Source: Sphingomonas yantingensis
GTDB lineage: Bacteria > Pseudomonadota > Alphaproteobacteria > Sphingomonadales > Sphingomonadaceae
Reading direction: 5' to 3'
Assembly: GCF_014199325.1 (NCBI RefSeq)
Contig: NZ_JACIJJ010000005.1
Location: 62,001 to 126,000, forward strand
Length of the DNA: 64,000 nucleotides
Shown here in pieces: positions 51,446-59,670 of the stretch. Made by a program: the position numbers and the translations under genes. Below the pieces are notes generated by a model. The model had not been told where the DNA came from. It worked only from the letters and a program-made list of their open reading frames with translations, and did no database searches. Numbering within the stretch: the first letter of the stretch is position 1; every line of letters begins with the position of its first letter.

Positions 51446-53548
51446 TCAGTTTCCGGCCACGCCGAGCTGATCGAGGACGAAGGCCTGCCATTCGGAGGCG
51501 TCGCGATACCGCTCGAACCGGCCCGACTTACCGCCGTGCCCGGCTTCCATGTTGGTGCGGAACAGGAGCGGGGCGGTGCCCGTCTTGGTCGCGCGAAGTT
51601 TCGCGACCCATTTGGCGGGCTCATAATATTGAACCTGGCTGTCCCACAGGCCGGTGCCGACGAACATCGCCGGATACGCCTTCGCCTCGACATTGTCGTA
51701 GGGCGAATAGCTCAGCATGTAATCATAGTAACGCTTCTGCGCGGGATTGCCCCATTCGTCATATTCGAAGGTCGTGAGCGGGATGCTGGCGTCGAGCATC
51801 GTCGTGACGACATCGACGAACGGCACCTGCGCGACCATCACGCGGTAATCGGTGGGCGCCATGTTGGCGACCGCGCCCATGAGGAGCCCGCCGGCGCTGC
51901 CGCCCATCGCCGCGACGCGATCCTTTGCCGCGACCTTTTGCGCGACGAGGAAGCGGGTCACGTCGATGAAGTCGGTGAAGCTGTTCTTCTTGTTGAGCAG
52001 ATGGCCGTCGTCGTACCAGCCGCGGCCCATTTCCTGCCCGCCGCGGATATGCGCGATCGCGTAGACGACGCCGCGGTCGAGCAGCGCGATCCGGCTGGGG
52101 TCGACGGCGGGATCGGTCGAATAGCCGTAGCTGCCATAGGCGTACTGGAAAAGCGGCGCGGTGCCGTCGCGCTTAGCGCCCTTGCGATAGACGATCGAGA
52201 CGGGGATGCGGGTGCCGTCGCGCGCGGGCGCCCAGAGCCGTTCGGTGACGTAGTTGGCGGGGTCGTAGCCGGGAACGGGCGCCACCTTGAGCACGCGGCG
52301 CTCGCCCGTCCGCGCATCGACCTCGTACGTCGTCGTCGGGGTCTTCAATGAGCCATAGGTGTAGCGGACCGAGGTCGCGCCCGCCTCGCGGTTGGTGGCG
52401 AGCGCCATGCGGTAGGCGGGTTCGTCGGCGGCGACTGCGGTGGAGCGCCCGTCCTGGCCGAGCAGGCGGATCATGCGATTGCCGCCCTGCCGCTGGTCGA
52501 TCGCGACGAAGCTGTCGAAGGGCTGGAATCCCTCGATGAACACCTTGTCGTCGGCGCGCGTCAGGTCCCGCCAGGCCGCGGTGCCTCCCGACAGCCCGGC
52601 ATCGGCGACGGTGACGAGCTTGTAGTTCTTCGCCCCCTTGTTCGTGCGGATCACCCAGCGCCCACCGGCATGGTCAGCCGAATAACGGAATTCGCGCGCG
52701 CGGGGCGCAAGAACGGTAAAGCGAGTCGGCTGGTCAACCGGTGCGCAGCGTTGCTCGTCGCTGACGGTGCTGGAGACGGTGATGCAGATGAACTTGTCGT
52801 CGGCCGTCTTGCCGATGCCCATCTGATAGGTGTCGTCCTTTTCCTCATAGACCAGCTTGTCGGCGCTGGCGGGCGTGCCGAGCGCGTGGAGCATCACGCG
52901 GTAGCCGCGCAGCGTCACGGGGTCCTTGGCGACATAGAGCAGCGACTTGCCGTCGCCGATCCAGACGATTTCGGGCTCGAGATTGGTGAGGCCCTGGTCG
53001 AGGATACGGCCGGTGGTGATGTCCTTGACCTTCAGCACATACTGGCGGCGGCCGACGGTGTCTTCGGCCCAGGCGATCGTCTTGTTATCCGGGCTGACGG
53101 CAAAGGCCGACAGCGAGAAGAAACCGTGGCCCTTTGCCATCGCATTCTGGTCGAACAGCAGCTCGGCGGGGGCATCGGGGGTGCGGCGGCGCTCGACCAG
53201 CGGATAGTCGCCGCCCTTCACGAACCGCGTCTGGTACCACCAGCCATTCTCGCGGTACGGGACGGTCGTGTCGTCCTGCTGGATGTGCGAGACGGTTTCT
53301 GCATAGAGCGTGTCAGCCAGCGGCTTGAGCGGGGCCATGCGCGCGTCGGCATAGGCGTTCTCCGCCTTCAGATAGGCGAGCATTTCGGGGTTCTTGCGCG
53401 TGTCGTCGCGCAGCCAATAATAATCGTCGTTGCGGGTGCCATTGGGCGAGACGACGGGATGCGGGCGTTTCGCGGCGCGGGGCGCTTCCTGTCCGGCGGC
53501 CGCCACCGCGATCGCTGCCAGACTTGCCGCCGCTGCCCATCGAATCAT
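51446..53548 (-). CDS. Exported S9 family oligopeptidase (oligopeptidase B-like)
   Basis: A 700-residue prolyl-oligopeptidase-family serine peptidase. The catalytic triad is S551 (AAMGGSAGGLLMG), D636 (GTGLWDSQVQYYEP) and H671 (NMEAGHGGKSGR). An N-terminal beta-propeller (residues about 80-430) gates access, and the start PHPVVSPNGTRNDDYYWLRD is typical of oligopeptidase B, which cuts after Arg/Lys in short peptides. The first 19 residues form a signal peptide (IRWAAAASLAAIAVAAAGQ), so unlike the cytosolic E. coli enzyme this one is probably periplasmic or secreted. No operon partner is evident. Confidence 0.92.
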   Translation of the reverse strand: MIRWAAAASLAAIAVAAAGQEAPRAAKRPHPVVSPNGTRNDDYYWLRDDTRKNPEMLAYLKAENAYADARMAPLKPLADTLYAETVSHIQQDDTTVPYRENGWWYQTRFVKGGDYPLVERRRTPDAPAELLFDQNAMAKGHGFFSLSAFAVSPDNKTIAWAEDTVGRRQYVLKVKDITTGRILDQGLTNLEPEIVWIGDGKSLLYVAKDPVTLRGYRVMLHALGTPASADKLVYEEKDDTYQMGIGKTADDKFICITVSSTVSDEQRCAPVDQPTRFTVLAPRAREFRYSADHAGGRWVIRTNKGAKNYKLVTVADAGLSGGTAAWRDLTRADDKVFIEGFQPFDSFVAIDQRQGGNRMIRLLGQDGRSTAVAADEPAYRMALATNREAGATSVRYTYGSLKTPTTTYEVDARTGERRVLKVAPVPGYDPANYVTERLWAPARDGTRIPVSIVYRKGAKRDGTAPLFQYAYGSYGYSTDPAVDPSRIALLDRGVVYAIAHIRGGQEMGRGWYDDGHLLNKKNSFTDFIDVTRFLVAQKVAAKDRVAAMGGSAGGLLMGAVANMAPTDYRVMVAQVPFVDVVTTMLDASIPLTTFEYDEWGNPAQKRYYDYMLSYSPYDNVEAKAYPAMFVGTGLWDSQVQYYEPAKWVAKLRATKTGTAPLLFRTNMEAGHGGKSGRFERYRDASEWQAFVLDQLGVAGN

Positions 53549-53614
53549 GCCCGAACCCCTGTGCCTGGTGATGACAGAGGGCTAACACGCCGGTGCCACG
53601 TGTCGAGGTGCCGC

Positions 53615-53926
53615 ATGACCAACCTGCTCCATCCGCTGCCCGATGCGTCCCGGGGCGAGGTGTTCGAGAACCTGCTGACCCGCCCCGGCTGCCGGATCGA
53701 GCGGATCGTGTCGCTGGGACAGGTGACGCCGCCCGAGCGCCCCTATGTCCAGCCGCATGACGAGTGGGTGCTGGTGCTGGCAGGGCGCGCGGTGGTCGAG
53801 GCGGAGGGGGCCGCGACCGCGCTGTCGCCGGGCGACTGGCTGCTGATCCCGGCCGGGGCCGCGCACCGCGTCACCTTTACCGATCCCGACGCGCCGACCG
53901 TCTGGCTGGCGGTGCATTTCGGCTAG
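53615..53926 (+). CDS. Small single-domain cupin protein
   Basis: A 103-residue cytoplasmic cupin. The first metal motif is partly kept (QPHDEWVLVLAGRAVVEAEG), and the second reads PAGAAHRVTFTD. One of the two canonical histidines in motif 1 is replaced (PHDE for HxH...E), so metal binding is uncertain. The ATG at 53615 lies four bases after GAGGTG; the very long frame upstream is the antisense of the oligopeptidase. Its stop shares the bases CTAG with the convergent TonB receptor. Likely a sensor or binding role; no substrate is suggested. Confidence 0.8.
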   Translation: MTNLLHPLPDASRGEVFENLLTRPGCRIERIVSLGQVTPPERPYVQPHDEWVLVLAGRAVVEAEGAATALSPGDWLLIPAGAAHRVTFTDPDAPTVWLAVHFG

Positions 53927-56271
53927 ACCGCGAAGCGCACCGTCCCGCCGATCGTGCGCGGGTCGCTGGGGCTGCCGAGGATCAGGCCTGAATTGCCCGC
54001 CTGGATCGTCAGGTTCTGGATATAGTCGGCATCGAGCAGGTTGCGCGCCCAGACGATCACCTCCGTCCCGTCGGCAAAGCGATAACCGATATTGGCGTTG
54101 GTGAGGTTGGAGCCGCGGATGCGCGTGAAGCGCGACAGGCTGGGGTCGCCGTTAAATCCGCCGCGCGAGGCGCTGTCGACATGGAGAATGAGCTCGCCGC
54201 GCCCGACCGGCCGGACATAGTCGAGCCCGCCCGTCACCGCGAGTCGGGGGAGCGAGGCGAGGCGGCGGCCGGTCAGGCTGCACCGCGCGGTCGCCGCGGT
54301 CTGAACCTCGAGCGGGCAGGGGCCGGCGGGATAGTCGGTATAGACGCCGTCGGCATAGGCGACGCTGCCGCGGATCGATAAGCCGGGGACCACGATCGCG
54401 GTCAGGTCCGCCTCAATCCCCTGCACGCGCACCGCCGGAATGTTCGACAGATAGCCGCGAAGCTGCACGGTCTGCGTCGTCGAGTTCTCGACGATCGTCG
54501 CCTGAAAATCGCGGACGCGGGTGCGATAGGCGTCGATGTTGAAGATCAGGCGCCGGTCGAAAAGCGTGTTCTTGAGGCCGATCTCGATCGTCTCGTTGCG
54601 TTCGGGCCGGACGACGGCGGTGGCGAGGACGGGCTGGTTGGCATTGTCGAGCGGCAGGCCCGACATGTTGATGCCCCCCGACTTGAACCCGCGCGCATAG
54701 CTTGCATAGGCGAGCACCCGGTCGCTCACCGCCCAGGCGATGTTGCCGCGGCCCGACAGGCTGCCGTCCCGGTCGCTCGCGACATAGCTTTGTGGACGCA
54801 GGACGCCGAGCCGTGCGTTGACGAGTGCGGCGTTTGTCGTCGCCGGCCCGCCCGACACGGTCGTGCGATACGAGCCGTCCTTCCCCTCATAGGTGTAGCG
54901 AAGGCCTCCGGTCAGCGTCACGTCGGGGACGATGCGCCAGTTGACCTCGCCGAACGCGGCATAGCTCGACGTGCGAAAGACGGTGCGCCCGTCCTGGCCA
55001 TAGCCGTCGAGCAGGTTGGCGGGGACGGGGGTGTTGTTCGCACCCGTCGTTGTGCCGATCAGATAGCGGGCGGCGGCGGGGCCGTAGATGCTGATCGGCC
55101 GCCCGGTGATCTTCTGCCAGAAGCCATAGAGCCCGATGACGTAGGTGAGCGGGCCGGAGCCGTTCGAGGCGAGGCGGAACTCCTGGCTCGCCTGATCCTG
55201 CCGCGAGGGGATGTGTTGCGACAACTGCACCGGCAGGCCGGTATAGTCGCGGTCGTTCTCCGCATCCCAGTTCCAGAACCGCCACGCACTGACCGAGGTG
55301 AACGTCGCGGGGCCGAGATTCCAGTCGGTTATCGCGCTCACCCCGCCCTCGTTCGTGTCGACGCCGAGCGGGCCGTCGATGTCGGTCAGGCGGTCATAGG
55401 GGTTGGTGCTCGGCAGGGCGTAGTCGAACTGCGCCGCCAGCCCCTGCGGCCCGCCGAACTGACGGGTGGGCGCCCGAAGGCTGGTGCCGGTGCGCAGGTA
55501 TACCTGCCCGCAGCAATAGGCCTGGAAGTTGGCGAAGTCGGCGATCAGGCGAGTCCGGAACCCCTCGCGCGGCTGGAACAGGAGCTGCCCGCGCACCGCC
55601 TGCGTGCCGAGCGTGTTGGTATTGCGGCCGGTGCGGACATTCTCGATCACGCCGTCGCGGCGGGTCGAGACGCCCGACAGGCGATAGGCGATCGTGTCGC
55701 TGATCGGCCCCGATGCCCAGCCCCGCGCCTGGACGAAGTTGCGCTCGCCGACCGAGATCTCGGCGAACCCCTCGGGCGTGAAGCTCGGTGCGCGGCTGGT
55801 GATGTTGAGCGCGCCGGCGGTGGTGTTCTTGCCGAACAGCGTCCCCTGCGGCCCGCGCAGTTCCTCGACCCGCTCGATATCGGCGAAGTCGAACGCGGCG
55901 GTCGCGGGGCGGGCGTGATAGACCTGATCGACGTAGAAGCCGACGCCGGGTTCCAGCCCGTCATTCGCCTGGCTGACCGCCACCACGCTCGACCCCAGCC
56001 CGCGGATCGTGAAGGCGGTGTTGCGGGGGTTGGCGGAGCTGTAGTTGAGGCTGGGGATCAGCGTCGTCAGCGCCTGCGTATTCAGGCTGTAGCTGCGGTC
56101 GAGCAGGTCGCCGTCCACGACCGAGAGCGCGGCGGGCACGTCCTGCGCATCCTCCTCCCGCCGGCGAGCAGTGACGGTGATGGCGGGGAGTCGGTCGTCC
56201 TCGGCCTGCGCTGCGGCCGGGGCGGTCTGCATCGGCGACACAAGCAGGGACATGGCGACGAGTGCGAGCAT
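53923..56271 (-). CDS. TonB-dependent outer-membrane receptor
   Basis: A 782-residue receptor. After the signal peptide (LALVAMSLLVSPMQTAPAAA) the TonB-box-like LPAITVTARRREEDAQDVPA appears, then the plug domain (ALTTLIPSLNYSSANPRNTA, RGPQGTLFGKNTTAGALNI). The 22-strand barrel ends with aromatic-terminated strand IGGTVRFAV. The plug sequence resembles the sphingomonad pseudo-siderophore/organic compound receptors rather than SusC types. ATG 56271 has AAAGGGG ten bases upstream; the 47-residue extension of the open frame is rejected. It is downstream of the ModE-like gene, with 88 bases between. It imports an unknown large or scarce substrate by TonB energy. Confidence 0.93.
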   Translation of the reverse strand: MLALVAMSLLVSPMQTAPAAAQAEDDRLPAITVTARRREEDAQDVPAALSVVDGDLLDRSYSLNTQALTTLIPSLNYSSANPRNTAFTIRGLGSSVVAVSQANDGLEPGVGFYVDQVYHARPATAAFDFADIERVEELRGPQGTLFGKNTTAGALNITSRAPSFTPEGFAEISVGERNFVQARGWASGPISDTIAYRLSGVSTRRDGVIENVRTGRNTNTLGTQAVRGQLLFQPREGFRTRLIADFANFQAYCCGQVYLRTGTSLRAPTRQFGGPQGLAAQFDYALPSTNPYDRLTDIDGPLGVDTNEGGVSAITDWNLGPATFTSVSAWRFWNWDAENDRDYTGLPVQLSQHIPSRQDQASQEFRLASNGSGPLTYVIGLYGFWQKITGRPISIYGPAAARYLIGTTTGANNTPVPANLLDGYGQDGRTVFRTSSYAAFGEVNWRIVPDVTLTGGLRYTYEGKDGSYRTTVSGGPATTNAALVNARLGVLRPQSYVASDRDGSLSGRGNIAWAVSDRVLAYASYARGFKSGGINMSGLPLDNANQPVLATAVVRPERNETIEIGLKNTLFDRRLIFNIDAYRTRVRDFQATIVENSTTQTVQLRGYLSNIPAVRVQGIEADLTAIVVPGLSIRGSVAYADGVYTDYPAGPCPLEVQTAATARCSLTGRRLASLPRLAVTGGLDYVRPVGRGELILHVDSASRGGFNGDPSLSRFTRIRGSNLTNANIGYRFADGTEVIVWARNLLDADYIQNLTIQAGNSGLILGSPSDPRTIGGTVRFAV

Positions 56272-56359
56272 GGCCGGGGAGCCCCTTTCGGCAGGGGGCG
56301 TCCCCGCTCTATGTTCCGGCGTATACCGAGACTGTATCCAGCCGTATATAGAGGTCGCG

Positions 56360-56734
56360 CTATTTGGAGGACGGCAGCGGGGCCTCGCGAAGATGGGTGC
56401 GCAGGCGCGCATAGGCCGAGCGCTCGGCGAGCGCCGCGGCGTCGCGCTCCATCTCTCGATAGGCGACGAGGACGGCGGCGCCGGTGTCGGTCACGCGCGC
56501 GCCGCGCTCGGTCCCGCCGCCGCGCAACGTCTCGACCAGCGGCGGGTCGAAGCAGCGGTTCATCTCGTCCACGAGCAGCCAGGCGCGGCGATAGCTCATC
56601 CCCATCGCCGCCGCGGCGCGCGCGATCGACCCCTCTGCGGCGATGGCGCCGAGGAGGTCGGCCTTGCCCGGACCGAAGGCGACCGCATCGCCGCACGCGA
56701 CCTGGAGCTTGAGGCGGAGCGGGCCGAGTTTCAT
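56360..56734 (-). CDS. ModE-like winged-helix protein without molybdate-binding domain
   Basis: A 124-residue DNA-binding protein. GPGKADLLGAIAAEGSIARA and AAAMGMSYRRAWLLVDEMNR form the LysR-type winged HTH found at the N-terminus of ModE, followed by VETLRGGGTERGARVTDTG. The TOBE/Mop domains that sense molybdate in full-length ModE are missing, so either it responds to something else or acts constitutively. Start ATG 56734 (MKLGPLRLKLQV). Short stand-alone ModE-N proteins are common and are often called molybdenum-dependent regulators. A TonB receptor gene follows on the same strand; molybdate transporter genes modBC lie 47 kb away in this window. Confidence 0.82.
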   Translation of the reverse strand: MKLGPLRLKLQVACGDAVAFGPGKADLLGAIAAEGSIARAAAAMGMSYRRAWLLVDEMNRCFDPPLVETLRGGGTERGARVTDTGAAVLVAYREMERDAAALAERSAYARLRTHLREAPLPSSK

Positions 56735-56844
56735 GCCGGGCGAGTCTGGCGGATCATGCCCCAGCGTACAGGGCCGCTCCCGCATGGGGAAGCGGGCCGG
56801 CGCGCGATCGAACCGCTTCGCTCTCCTTTTGCTTTGCGACAGAA

Positions 56845-56859
56845 GACCGGCGGCCGGTC
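56845..56859 (-). terminator. Weak hairpin, possible terminator after the esterase gene
   Basis: GACCGG, CGG loop, CCGGTC gives a 6-bp stem located 14 bases past the esterase stop on the minus strand. It is followed there by TTCTGT rather than a full U tract, so termination would be partial at best. Confidence 0.35.
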
Positions 56860-56872
56860 AGCAAGGCGGGGC

Positions 56873-57793
56873 TCAACGCGGGGGCGTGAGCATACCGAGA
56901 CCGCGTAGCCACGCTTCCATCAACTCGGGCCAGCGGGCGAGCGCTGGATCGTAGCCGCCGAGCCCCGTCCCATGATCGCCGCGCGCGAAGACGTGGAGTT
57001 CGGCCTCGACCCCCTTGGCCTGCAGCGCCTCGTAGAAGCGGAGACTGCCCATCGCGGGGACGAGCTTGTCCCCGGTGGTGTGATAGATGAAGGTCGGCGG
57101 CATCCGGGCGGTGACGGACTTGAGTGGCAGATACCGGGTATATTGCTTCGGATCGCACTTCACCCCGGTGAAGTCGCAATATTGCGACCGGCCGTTCGCG
57201 CCGATCTGCATCCCCTCCAGCCATGGGTAGCCGAGGACGAGGAAGTCGGGGCGGCTGTCGGTTTGGTCGACCGCATCGCCGGTGCCCGGCGCGCCGGTCG
57301 CGGCGACGGTGACGCTCAGATGGCCGCCGGCGGAAAAGCCGATCATGCCGATCCGCTTCGGGTCGATGCCGTACTTCGCCGCATTGGCGCGCACGAAGCG
57401 GACCGCGCGGTGGCCGTCGGCAAAGGGAATGGGCAACCGCGCCTTGGCCCCCACGCGGTATTTGAGGACGAAGGCGGTCATCCCGCGAGAGGCGAACCAG
57501 TCGGCCACCTGTCGCCCCTCCAGATTATCGGCGAGGCCCATGTAGCCGCCGCCGGGCGCGACGACGATCGCGGTGCCGTTTTCGTGCCCGCGATGCGGGC
57601 GCATGATCGTGAGGGTCGGCGTCTCGTCGGGGCCGTCGCCCGTCGCGCCGGGTGCGCGGCCGGGATAGAGGCGGATGGTCTCGATGCCCAGCATCGGCTC
57701 GCCGGGCGCCTCGCCGGTCTGGTGCGCGGGCGCAGCCGACGGGATGAGTGCAAGCGCCAGCAGCGGTGCCAGCCAATGAGTCAATCCGGCCAT
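56873..57793 (-). CDS. Exported alpha/beta hydrolase, acetylxylan-esterase/BD-FAE-like
   Basis: A 306-residue serine esterase with a signal peptide (AGLTHWLAPLLALALIPSAA). The nucleophile elbow is GMIGFSAGGHLSVT, the oxyanion region is VVAPGGGYMGLA, the acid is in HTTGDKLVP, and the histidine in ARGDHGTGLGG. The group includes carbohydrate deacetylases and feruloyl-type esterases. ATG 57793 has GGAGG seven bases upstream, whereas the longer frame has no such site. A hairpin overlapping that ribosome site (57803-57818) may modulate translation. It lies 46 bases downstream of the BaiN-type gene on the same strand. Confidence 0.85.
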   Translation of the reverse strand: MAGLTHWLAPLLALALIPSAAPAHQTGEAPGEPMLGIETIRLYPGRAPGATGDGPDETPTLTIMRPHRGHENGTAIVVAPGGGYMGLADNLEGRQVADWFASRGMTAFVLKYRVGAKARLPIPFADGHRAVRFVRANAAKYGIDPKRIGMIGFSAGGHLSVTVAATGAPGTGDAVDQTDSRPDFLVLGYPWLEGMQIGANGRSQYCDFTGVKCDPKQYTRYLPLKSVTARMPPTFIYHTTGDKLVPAMGSLRFYEALQAKGVEAELHVFARGDHGTGLGGYDPALARWPELMEAWLRGLGMLTPPR

Positions 57794-57802
57794 GCCAATC
57801 CT

Positions 57803-57818
57803 CCCCGATTTGTCGGGG
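57803..57818 (-). promoter_or_regulatory. Hairpin overlapping the ribosome binding site of the esterase gene
   Basis: CCCCGA, four-base loop, TCGGGG forms a perfect stem. On the transcribed minus strand its 3' arm provides the GGGG of the GGGGAGG Shine-Dalgarno sequence, so folding would hide part of it. Confidence 0.4.
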
Positions 57819-57839
57819 CATCCTGCCGCGCGGCAACGC

Positions 57840-59021
57840 TCAGTGTAAAGCGATCGCTTCACCCGCCGCGAACCCGCTCGCCCAGGCCCATTGGAAATTA
57901 TATCCGCCGAGCCAGCCGGTCACGTCCACCGCCTCGCCGATCGCATAGAGACCGGGGACGCGGCGCCCTTCCATCGTCTTCGACGACAGCTCCGCAGTGC
58001 TGATGCCGCCCACGGTCACCTCGGCCTTCGCAAACCCTTGCGTGCCGTTCGGGTGGAAGGCCCAGTGGCTCAGCCGCGCTTCGGCGGCGGCGAGCCTAGC
58101 GTCGGTCAGGTCGGCGAGCGTGCCGGAGAGTGCCAGCCGTTCGCCGAGGACGGCGGCCAGCCGTTCGGGTAGCGCGGCGGTCAAGGTGCGCGCGACGGTC
58201 GTGCGCGGGGTGTCGCGCTTCAGTTGCTTGAGCCAGCCGGGCGTGCGGCCGGGGAGGAAGTCGATCGCGATCGGCTGGCCATGGCGCCAATAGCTTGACA
58301 CCTGAAGGATCGCGGGGCCGGACAGGCCGTGATGCGTGAACAAAGCCGCCTCGCGGAATGCGGCCTTGCCGGCGATCGCCACCACCTCGGTCGCGACGCC
58401 GGAGAGTTCGCGGAACAGCACCTCGTCGCCGCCGAGGGTCAGGGGGACGAGCGCGGGGCGCGGCTCGACCACCCTGAGGCCGAAGCGGCGGGCGAGGTCG
58501 TAGGCAAAGCCGGTCGCGCCCATCTTCGGGATCGACGGCCCGCCGGTGGCGATGACGAGGGCAGGGGCGCTAGCGGTGCGGTCGCCGAACGTCACGCGAT
58601 AGCGGCCATCGGCATGATCGACCGCCGTGATCGGCTCACCGAGGGCGACCTCGACCCCGCCCTTCGCGCCTTCCGCCATCAGCAGGTCAACGATCTGCCG
58701 TGCCGATCCGTCGCAGAAGAGCTGGCCGAGCGTTTTTTCGTGCCACGCGATGCCATAGGCTTCGACCAGCTCTGTGAAATCGGCGGGGGTGTAGCGGGCC
58801 AGCGCCGACCGCGCGAAATGCGGATTGGCGGAAATGAAGCGGTCGGGGACGGTGCCGGTATTGGTGAAGTTGCAGCGCCCGCCGCCCGAGATCAGGATCT
58901 TCTTTCCCGGGCGGTCCGCATGGTCGATGACGAGCACGCGTTTGCCGCGCTGGCCCGCGACGCCCGCGCACATCAGGCCGGCGGCACCCGCCCCCAGCAC
59001 GATCGCGTCGTAATCGGCCAT
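57840..59021 (-). CDS. BaiN/HI0933-type flavoprotein (NAD(P)/FAD-dependent oxidoreductase)
   Basis: A 393-residue cytoplasmic flavoprotein. The dinucleotide motif is IVLGAGAAGLMCAG (residues 7-20), followed by the diagnostic GKKILISGGGRCNFTNT and the late GLYAIGEAVDVTGWLGGYNF then QWAWASGFAAG. The family (YhiN in E. coli) is widespread; BaiN itself was reported in bile-acid reduction, but the usual bacterial role is unknown. It starts at 59021, one base after the small HTH-like gene's stop, so translation is coupled within the helicase-to-esterase run. Confidence 0.9.
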   Translation of the reverse strand: MADYDAIVLGAGAAGLMCAGVAGQRGKRVLVIDHADRPGKKILISGGGRCNFTNTGTVPDRFISANPHFARSALARYTPADFTELVEAYGIAWHEKTLGQLFCDGSARQIVDLLMAEGAKGGVEVALGEPITAVDHADGRYRVTFGDRTASAPALVIATGGPSIPKMGATGFAYDLARRFGLRVVEPRPALVPLTLGGDEVLFRELSGVATEVVAIAGKAAFREAALFTHHGLSGPAILQVSSYWRHGQPIAIDFLPGRTPGWLKQLKRDTPRTTVARTLTAALPERLAAVLGERLALSGTLADLTDARLAAAEARLSHWAFHPNGTQGFAKAEVTVGGISTAELSSKTMEGRRVPGLYAIGEAVDVTGWLGGYNFQWAWASGFAAGEAIALH

Positions 59022-59022
59022 G

Positions 59023-59202
59023 TCAGCGAAGCTTGGCGATCGACAGTCCGTCGGCCTTGGCGCGTTCCTTGGTCGATTCCTCGCTGCGGGTCAGCGCCTT
59101 GGCGATCGCTTTCAGCGCCATGCCCTTCTTGGCGAGGGTGTGGAGCTTCTGGATCTCGTCGGCGGTCCAGGGCTGGCGGTGTCGTTCGAAGCGTTCGGCC
59201 AT
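59023..59202 (-). CDS. Small HTH/SANT-like protein of 59 residues
   Basis: A basic helical protein opening MAERFERHRQPWTADEIQKL and continuing with LAKKGMALKAIAKALTRSEE. The W-x-x-D-E start, the evenly spaced helices and the A-I-A-K-A-L-x-R-S recognition-type helix resemble a Myb/SANT or simple HTH DNA-binding module. It is 10 bases after the UPF0178 gene and one base before the BaiN-type gene, clearly within an operon. No targets can be named. Confidence 0.75.
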   Translation of the reverse strand: MAERFERHRQPWTADEIQKLHTLAKKGMALKAIAKALTRSEESTKERAKADGLSIAKLR

Positions 59203-59212
59203 GATCTCGTCC

Positions 59213-59662
59213 TTACGCCCGGCGCTTGAGCCGCACCAGCGCCTCGTCGAGCGACTGGAGGAAGCGCGAGCGGTCGGTCTTCGAGAAGGGCGCGGGCCCG
59301 CCGAGCTGGTCGCCGCCCGCGCGCAGGTCGGCCATGATCGCGCGCACTGCGACCGCCGAGCCGATCGAGGCGGCGGTGAACGGCTTGCCGTTGGGCGCAA
59401 TCACCGTGCCGCCCGCCTTGATGCAGCGGTCGGCGAGCAGGATGTCGGCGGTAATCACCACCGTCGCCGCATCGACCCGCTCGGCGATCCAGTCATCGGC
59501 GGCGTCGAAACCGTCCGAGACGACCTCACGCCCGATCAGTTCATGCTGCGGCACGCGGATCGGGCTGTTGCTGACGATCGTGACGGGGACCGCGTGGCGC
59601 AGGGCCACGCGGTACACCTCGTCCTTCACCGGGCAGGCATCGGCATCGACGAGGATGCGCAT
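59213..59662 (-). CDS. UPF0178 (YaiI/YqxD) family protein
   Basis: A 149-residue protein with the family pattern: MRILVDADACPVKDEVYRVA at the N-terminus, AADDWIAERV and VVITADILLADRCIKAG in the middle, then PNGKPFTAASIGSAVAVRAI. The conserved aspartates (D6, D8, the D in TADI) look like a PIN-like nuclease site, but no activity is established for the family as far as I know. It begins eight bases after the DEAD-box helicase stop and is co-transcribed with it. It is cytoplasmic. Confidence 0.92.
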   Translation of the reverse strand: MRILVDADACPVKDEVYRVALRHAVPVTIVSNSPIRVPQHELIGREVVSDGFDAADDWIAERVDAATVVITADILLADRCIKAGGTVIAPNGKPFTAASIGSAVAVRAIMADLRAGGDQLGGPAPFSKTDRSRFLQSLDEALVRLKRRA

Positions 59663-59670
59663 GGCTGGCC

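Noticed and set aside
52670..53614. Long plus-strand extension of the small cupin
   Set aside because: It runs opposite the S9 oligopeptidase; the cupin fold is fully contained from ATG 53615.
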